From: an uncultured Oscillospiraceae bacterium
Lineage (GTDB): Bacteria; Bacillota_A; Clostridia; Oscillospirales; Oscillospiraceae
Direction: 5' to 3'
NCBI GenBank assembly: GCA_944386965.1
Contig: CALXDE010000155.1
Location: 1 to 8,916, forward strand
Length of the DNA: 8,916 bases
In this document: positions 6,118 through 8,916 of the stretch, one piece after another
Layout of the letters: each line of letters begins with the position of its first letter
How positions within the stretch are numbered: position 1 is the stretch's first letter
Notes under the pieces: generated by a model
The model's input: the letters and a program-made list of their open reading frames with translations, nothing else
Database searches by the model: none
Told to the model about the DNA's origin: nothing
Made by a program: the position numbers and the translations under genes

Positions 6118-7185
6118 ATGAAATGGATGAGACAAACAAAATTTGGAAAATGGAGCGCGTTGTTCCTGTCGGTGCTGATGCTGCTGACGGCCCTGGGCAG
6201 TGTGGACGCCGCGGCCAGCGCCGGGGAGGCCGGATTGCCTGAAACCCTCGTTCCAGTGGGCCACACTGTGGGGATCAAGCTGTTTTCCGACGGCATCCTG
6301 GTGGTGGGGCTGTCAGAGCTGGAGACGGCGGAGGGCCAGGCCGCGCCGGCAAAGGACTGCGGACTGAAAGTGGGGGATCTGATTCTCCAGGCCGACGGGA
6401 CGGAGGTCCAGAGCACGGAGCATTTCCAGTCCCTGGTCCAGGCGGAGGCAGGAAGGCCGGTGATGCTCCAGGTGAAGCGGGGCGCGAAGCTGCTGGAGCT
6501 GGAGGCGGACTGCGTCCAGGGCACGGACGGCGTGTGGCGGCTGGGCGCCTGGATTCGGGACAGCCTGGCCGGCATCGGCACCATGACCTTCTATGATCCG
6601 TCCACCCAGGTGTTCGGCGCCCTGGGCCACGGCATCAACGACGTGGACACCGCCCTGCTGATGCCCCTGGAGGCGGGGGCGATCATGGATTCCACAGTCA
6701 AGACCGTGAAGAAAGGGGCCGCCGGCGATCCCGGGGAGCTGAAGGGCAGCTTTAATCTGGCCCAGGATCGGGGGGCGCTGTACGCCAACACGGACTGCGG
6801 CGTGTTCGGCACCATGACCCCCTGCGCCATCACGGACCGGGCGGCGGTGCCCGTTGCCCAGCCCGGTGAGGTGAGGGAGGGACCGGCCACGATTCTCTCC
6901 AACATCCGGGGCGACACGGTGGAGGAGTACGACATCGAGATCACCAGAATCTGCGACACCCTGTCGGACACCCAGAATTTTATCGTGAAGGTGACGGACC
7001 CGGAGCTGCTGGAGGCCACCGGCGGCATTGTGCAGGGCATGTCGGGAAGTCCCGTGCTGCAAAACGGCAAGCTGGTGGGGGCGGTCACCCATGTGATGGT
7101 AGACGATCCGGCCAGAGGATACGGGATCTATCTGACCAATATGCTCAAACAGGCGTACGGCGGCGGGGCACCGGATCTGTCCTGA
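6118..7185 (+). CDS. spoIVB: SpoIVB signalling serine peptidase (S55)
   Basis: Sporulation protease made in the forespore and exported to the intermembrane space, where in B. subtilis it triggers processing of pro-sigma-K through SpoIVFA. The 355-aa protein starts at ATG 6118, with AAGGAG at 6107-6112. ATG 6127 is an alternative. Residues 12-30 form a signal or membrane-anchor segment (SALFLSVLMLLTALG). A PDZ domain spans about 58-130 (GLKVGDLILQADG). The S55 peptidase domain has FGALGHGI with catalytic H171 and GIVQGMSGSPV with catalytic S311. D294 (KVTDPELL) is the likely third residue. The H-to-S spacing (140) is close to that of B. subtilis SpoIVB. It is shorter than the Bacillus protein (about 425 aa), mainly before the PDZ. 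It is directly upstream of spo0A, the conserved order, with no clear terminator between, so read-through into spo0A is possible. Confidence 0.95.
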   Translation: MKWMRQTKFGKWSALFLSVLMLLTALGSVDAAASAGEAGLPETLVPVGHTVGIKLFSDGILVVGLSELETAEGQAAPAKDCGLKVGDLILQADGTEVQSTEHFQSLVQAEAGRPVMLQVKRGAKLLELEADCVQGTDGVWRLGAWIRDSLAGIGTMTFYDPSTQVFGALGHGINDVDTALLMPLEAGAIMDSTVKTVKKGAAGDPGELKGSFNLAQDRGALYANTDCGVFGTMTPCAITDRAAVPVAQPGEVREGPATILSNIRGDTVEEYDIEITRICDTLSDTQNFIVKVTDPELLEATGGIVQGMSGSPVLQNGKLVGAVTHVMVDDPARGYGIYLTNMLKQAYGGGAPDLS

Positions 7186-7206
7186 GAGCGGGCGTTCGCC
7201 TCGGGA

Positions 7207-7253
7207 TTCGACAAAATTCGACAAAATCCGCGGAATTTTGAGAAAGTGTCGAA
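7207..7253. promoter_or_regulatory. cluster of three exact Spo0A boxes upstream of spo0A
   Basis: The 0A box TGTCGAA occurs exactly three times within 47 bp: on the minus strand at 7207-7213 and 7217-7223 (tandem, 10-bp register) and on the plus strand at 7247-7253, each followed by A-rich sequence. By chance about one exact copy would be expected in the whole window. Near-boxes follow at 7288-7294 (AGTCGAA, minus) and 7391-7397 (TGACGAA, plus). The third box lies between the -35 and -10 of the promoter at 7238-7267. Confidence 0.8.
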
Positions 7254-7267
7254 AAACTTAGTATATT
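7238..7267 (+). promoter_or_regulatory. candidate upstream promoter of spo0A (P1)
   Basis: TTGAGA (7238-7243), an 18-bp spacer, TATATT (7262-7267). The spacer carries an exact 0A box (7247-7253), and two more boxes lie just upstream of the -35, so Spo0A bound here would touch polymerase directly. Confidence 0.55.
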
Positions 7268-7293
7268 TTTACCGAAAACCTCCCGATTTCGAC

Positions 7294-7322
7294 TTGAAAA
7301 TCCTGTCCGATTATGCTAATTT
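7294..7322 (+). promoter_or_regulatory. candidate downstream promoter of spo0A (P2)
   Basis: TTGAAA (7294-7299), a 17-bp spacer ending in TGC, TAATTT (7317-7322). A one-mismatch 0A box (7288-7294) overlaps the -35 edge. The -10 is weaker than in P1 but has the extended TGn. The leader to the ATG would be about 85 nt. Confidence 0.4.
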
Positions 7323-7414
7323 ATTGCCAAGGTTCCATGAAACGTTTTGATTTCGTCTAAAGACCACGGAATCGGAGCATGGCGCCGAAATGACGAAAAA
7401 GGATCGAGGGAGAC

Positions 7415-8170
7415 ATGGAGAACAAAATAACTGTTGTGATTGCCGATGCGAACGAGGAGTACCGCGGCATGCTGGCCGAGGCACTGGAAAAGACAGGAGA
7501 ATTTCATGTGGTGGGGATGGCCGGCGACGGTCAGGAAGCGGTCCGGATTGTGAAAGAGACACAGCCCACGTTTCTGCTGCTGGAGTATGTGCTCCCGGGC
7601 CTGGATGGGTTGGGGGTCATGGCCGGTCTGCGGGAGCTGGGGGAGAAGCGGCCCTATGCCATTATGATTTCCGCGTTTGCAAGTCCACAGCTGTTGGCAG
7701 ACGCCGGGCAGATGGGCGTGTCCTTCTTCTACTCCAAACCCTGCGACGAGCAGTCCCTGTTTGAGCGCATGCGCGGCATTCTGGCCAATGCGGAGCCGGA
7801 ACTACACGCGCCGGGACTGGAGACTCTGGTCACATCCATCATCCATGAAGTGGGAGTCCCGGCGCATATCAAAGGGTACCAGTATGTCCGCGAGGCGATT
7901 ATGATTGCCGTGGAGGATATGGATGTGATCAATTCCGTCACCAAGGTGCTGTATCCCGAGGTAGCCAAGCGCTTCGGCACCACGCCGTCCCGGGTGGAGC
8001 GCGCCATCCGCCACGCCATTGAGGTGGCCTGGGACCGGGGCGACCTGGAGACGCTGCAGAGGTTCTTTGGATACACCGTTTCCAACAGCAAAGGAAAACC
8101 GACGAACAGTGAGTTCATCGCCATGATCTCCGACCGCATTCGCCTGCAGAGGAAGGCCAAGCGGGGATAA
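7415..8170 (+). CDS. spo0A: Spo0A, sporulation master response regulator, with non-canonical receiver
   Basis: Transcription factor controlling entry into sporulation. In Bacillus it is activated by phosphorylation of a receiver aspartate. The 251-aa protein starts at ATG 7415, with GAGGGAG upstream. The receiver spans about 5-122, a short linker about 123-137, and the Spo0A-type DNA-binding domain 138-250. The output domain is almost identical to the known family ([16 protein letters not shown] 140-155, recognition helix [18 protein letters not shown] 189-206, [17 protein letters not shown] 228-244), so the assignment is firm. The receiver is odd. Against B. subtilis VLDIIMPHLDGL the segment reads [12 protein letters not shown], which puts Glu57 (GAG, 7583-7585) at the phosphoacceptor. 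ADDN reads ADAN, making the second pocket acid Ala12 (GCG, 7448-7450). The Thr is Ser86, and Lys108 (SKPC) is kept. Upstream lie three exact 0A boxes and two candidate promoters. A strong terminator follows. Confidence 0.96.
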   Translation: MENKITVVIADANEEYRGMLAEALEKTGEFHVVGMAGDGQEAVRIVKETQPTFLLLEYVLPGLDGLGVMAGLRELGEKRPYAIMISAFASPQLLADAGQMGVSFFYSKPCDEQSLFERMRGILANAEPELHAPGLETLVTSIIHEVGVPAHIKGYQYVREAIMIAVEDMDVINSVTKVLYPEVAKRFGTTPSRVERAIRHAIEVAWDRGDLETLQRFFGYTVSNSKGKPTNSEFIAMISDRIRLQRKAKRG

Positions 8171-8190
8171 CGGACAGGGCAGAGTTTGAG

Positions 8191-8232
8191 GCCCGGCCCG
8201 CCGGACAGCGTCCGGCGGGCCGGGCATTGTTT
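8191..8232 (+). terminator. rho-independent terminator after spo0A
   Basis: A 16-bp perfect GC-rich stem (8191-8206 with 8210-8225, loop AGC) is followed by ATTGTTT at 8226-8232. It lies 20 bp after the spo0A stop. Confidence 0.88.
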
Positions 8233-8280
8233 GTGCCGGTACGCGGTCCGTGTCCATGAGATAGGATTGCCGCCGCGCGC

Positions 8281-8310
8281 AAAAAAAATCGGCCAGCCCG
8301 GGCTGACCGA
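8281..8310 (-). terminator. minus-strand terminator-like hairpin upstream of the rpoB promoter
   Basis: Arms 8289-8299 and 8300-8310 are complementary with one mismatch (8293/8306). In minus-strand RNA the stem is followed at once by eight Us (complement of A8 at 8281-8288). In the plus direction it is followed by As, so only minus-strand transcription would stop here. No minus-strand gene is visible upstream of it. Confidence 0.6.
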
Positions 8311-8319
8311 AAAAATCTA

Positions 8320-8348
8320 TTGACAAAATGGGAAAAACATGCTAACAT
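8320..8348 (+). promoter_or_regulatory. strong extended -10 promoter driving rpoB
   Basis: A perfect -35 TTGACA (8320-8325), a 17-bp spacer ending in TGC, then TAACAT (8343-8348). The predicted start is near 8355. It gives rpoB a promoter of its own, about 255 nt upstream of the start codon. Confidence 0.85.
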
Positions 8349-8362
8349 AAGGTACTTATGTT
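8344..8362. repeat. 19-bp dyad over the -10 and start site of the rpoB promoter
   Basis: AACATAAG (8344-8351), GTA, CTTATGTT (8355-8362) is a perfect 8-3-8 inverted repeat. Its position over the -10 hexamer and predicted start site is that of a repressor operator. No known operator is recognised. Confidence 0.5.
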
Positions 8363-8609
8363 TGGCGGCGGGAGAATTGCCTCCCCCACCTGCTACCGCA
8401 ATGGTAGCACATTCTCCAAGGAAGCGCAAGGGGAAATGCCTGAAATATAGCAACTGCCCCGGGCGTTTCGAAAGCGGCAAGGGTTCGGGTTTTTTCGGGA
8501 ATCCCGGAGAAACCTGTGGAAAAGACGGTGGAGAAAGTCGAAAAACAGCTGGGTCGGCCGCCCCGTATTCCGGCAGGGCGGAGCGGCTGGAATCTTGAAG
8601 GAAAGGCAG
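8355..8609 (+). promoter_or_regulatory. long, probably structured 5' leader of rpoB
   Basis: About 255 nt run from the predicted start to the rpoB ATG with no convincing ORF. A clear hairpin, TGCTACC (8391-8397) with GGTAGCA (8403-8409), is enclosed by GGAGAAT (8371-8377) with ATTCTCC (8411-8417). The 5' strand of the outer helix can alternatively pair locally, GGGAG (8370-8374) with CTCCC (8381-8385), so two exclusive folds are possible. A T6 tract at 8490-8495 follows GC-rich sequence but has no clean hairpin before it. I recognise no T-box, L10-leader or named riboswitch motif. Confidence 0.5.
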
Positions 8610-8916
8610 ATGAGGGTTTTGAACGCAAAGGACAAGAGATACGGCAATACAGTGCGTAAGAACTTCGCCCGGTACGAGGAAGTCATGGAGATGCCCAATC
8701 TCCTGGAGATCCAGAAGAGTTCTTACAAGTGGTTCCTGGACACGGGCCTGCGGGAGGTGTTCTCGGATGTGGGGTGCATCACCGACAACGCCGGCATCCT
8801 GGAGCTGAGCTTCATTGACTACAAGATGGATGAGCCCCCCAAGTACGACGTGGAGGAGTGCAAGGCCCGGGACGTGAACTACGCCGCCCCGCTGAAGGTC
8901 AGCGTCCGCCTGCGCA
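8610..8916 (+). CDS. rpoB: DNA-directed RNA polymerase beta subunit, N-terminal part (3' end outside window)
   Basis: Beta subunit of RNA polymerase. ATG at 8610-8612 has AAGGA 7 nt upstream, and the frame stays open for 102 codons to the window edge. The translation [20 protein letters not shown] leads into the family N-terminal blocks [47 protein letters not shown] and [17 protein letters not shown], all diagnostic of bacterial RpoB. The usual rpoB neighbours rplJ-rplL are not upstream. Instead spo0A and its terminator precede it, and a dedicated promoter drives it. No mutation-prone rifampicin region lies within the part seen. Confidence 0.96.
   Translation, partial: MRVLNAKDKRYGNTVRKNFARYEEVMEMPNLLEIQKSSYKWFLDTGLREVFSDVGCITDNAGILELSFIDYKMDEPPKYDVEECKARDVNYAAPLKVSVRLR

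Noticed and set aside
6313..7224. 303-aa minus-strand open frame opposite spoIVB
   Set aside because: Antisense shadow of spoIVB, with no ribosome site or family features.
7229..7256. Possible sigma-H promoter for spo0A (CGCGGAATT ... GTCGAAAAA)
   Set aside because: There are two mismatches in the -35, one in the -10 and a spacing shorter than usual, and it overlaps an exact 0A box that explains the -10-like half.
8461..8495. Intrinsic terminator or attenuator ending in T6 in the rpoB leader
   Set aside because: The T tract is real, but only a 4-bp CCCG/CGGG closing helix with unpaired interior could be drawn, so it is mentioned as a possibility and not called.
8530..8545. AGTCGAA in the rpoB leader as a Spo0A site
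   Set aside because: A single heptamer with one mismatch. Such matches are expected many times in a window of this size.

Overview
This GC-rich window carries sporulation genes (spoIVB, spo0A) beside housekeeping genes, with strong G-rich Shine-Dalgarno sites and SdaAA/SdaAB and RpoB of Clostridia type. It most likely comes from an endospore-forming, high-GC member of the Clostridia, of the Oscillospiraceae / Flavonifractor-Oscillibacter kind. That placement is inference from protein character and base composition. Nothing looks like a phage, insertion sequence, CRISPR array or tRNA/rRNA, and the window reads as core chromosome.

Layout. (1) 1-743: the 3' end of a branched-chain aminotransferase gene (ilvE), closed by a perfect 21-bp-stem terminator. 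(2) 756-3258, minus strand: from a promoter at 3230-3258 come a 118-aa protein of unknown function that resembles the C-terminal half of a macro domain, then a secreted CE4 polysaccharide deacetylase, then an RluA-type pseudouridine synthase overlapping it by 4 bases (ATGA). (3) 3303-5082, plus strand: an extended -10 promoter, then sdaAB (TTG start) and sdaAA, the two subunits of iron-sulfur L-serine dehydratase, then a terminator. (4) 5172-5839, minus strand: a stand-alone cytidylate-kinase-like P-loop protein with its own extended -10 promoter. (5) 6006-8232, plus strand: a possible 21-codon leader ORF, spoIVB (SpoIVB signalling protease), a control region with three exact 0A boxes and two candidate promoters, spo0A and a strong terminator. 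The spoIVB-spo0A order is the conserved one in spore formers. (6) 8281-8916: a minus-strand terminator-like hairpin, a strong promoter with a dyad over its -10/start region, a leader of about 255 nt, and the 5' end of rpoB, which is incomplete at the window edge.

How they fit. Spo0A is the master switch for entering sporulation and SpoIVB is the later forespore-to-mother-cell signalling protease. The 0A boxes upstream of spo0A point to autoregulation. The deacetylase is an envelope enzyme that could also belong to the spore programme, with only weak site evidence.

The most notable observation is in Spo0A. The residue aligned with the phosphoacceptor aspartate is glutamate (E57), and one of the two N-terminal acidic-pocket aspartates is alanine (A12), while the DNA-binding domain is intact. 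As written, this receiver should not be phosphorylated in the usual way, so sporulation entry may be controlled differently here. The unusual rpoB control region, directly behind spo0A with its own promoter, dyad and leader, is the second place to look.
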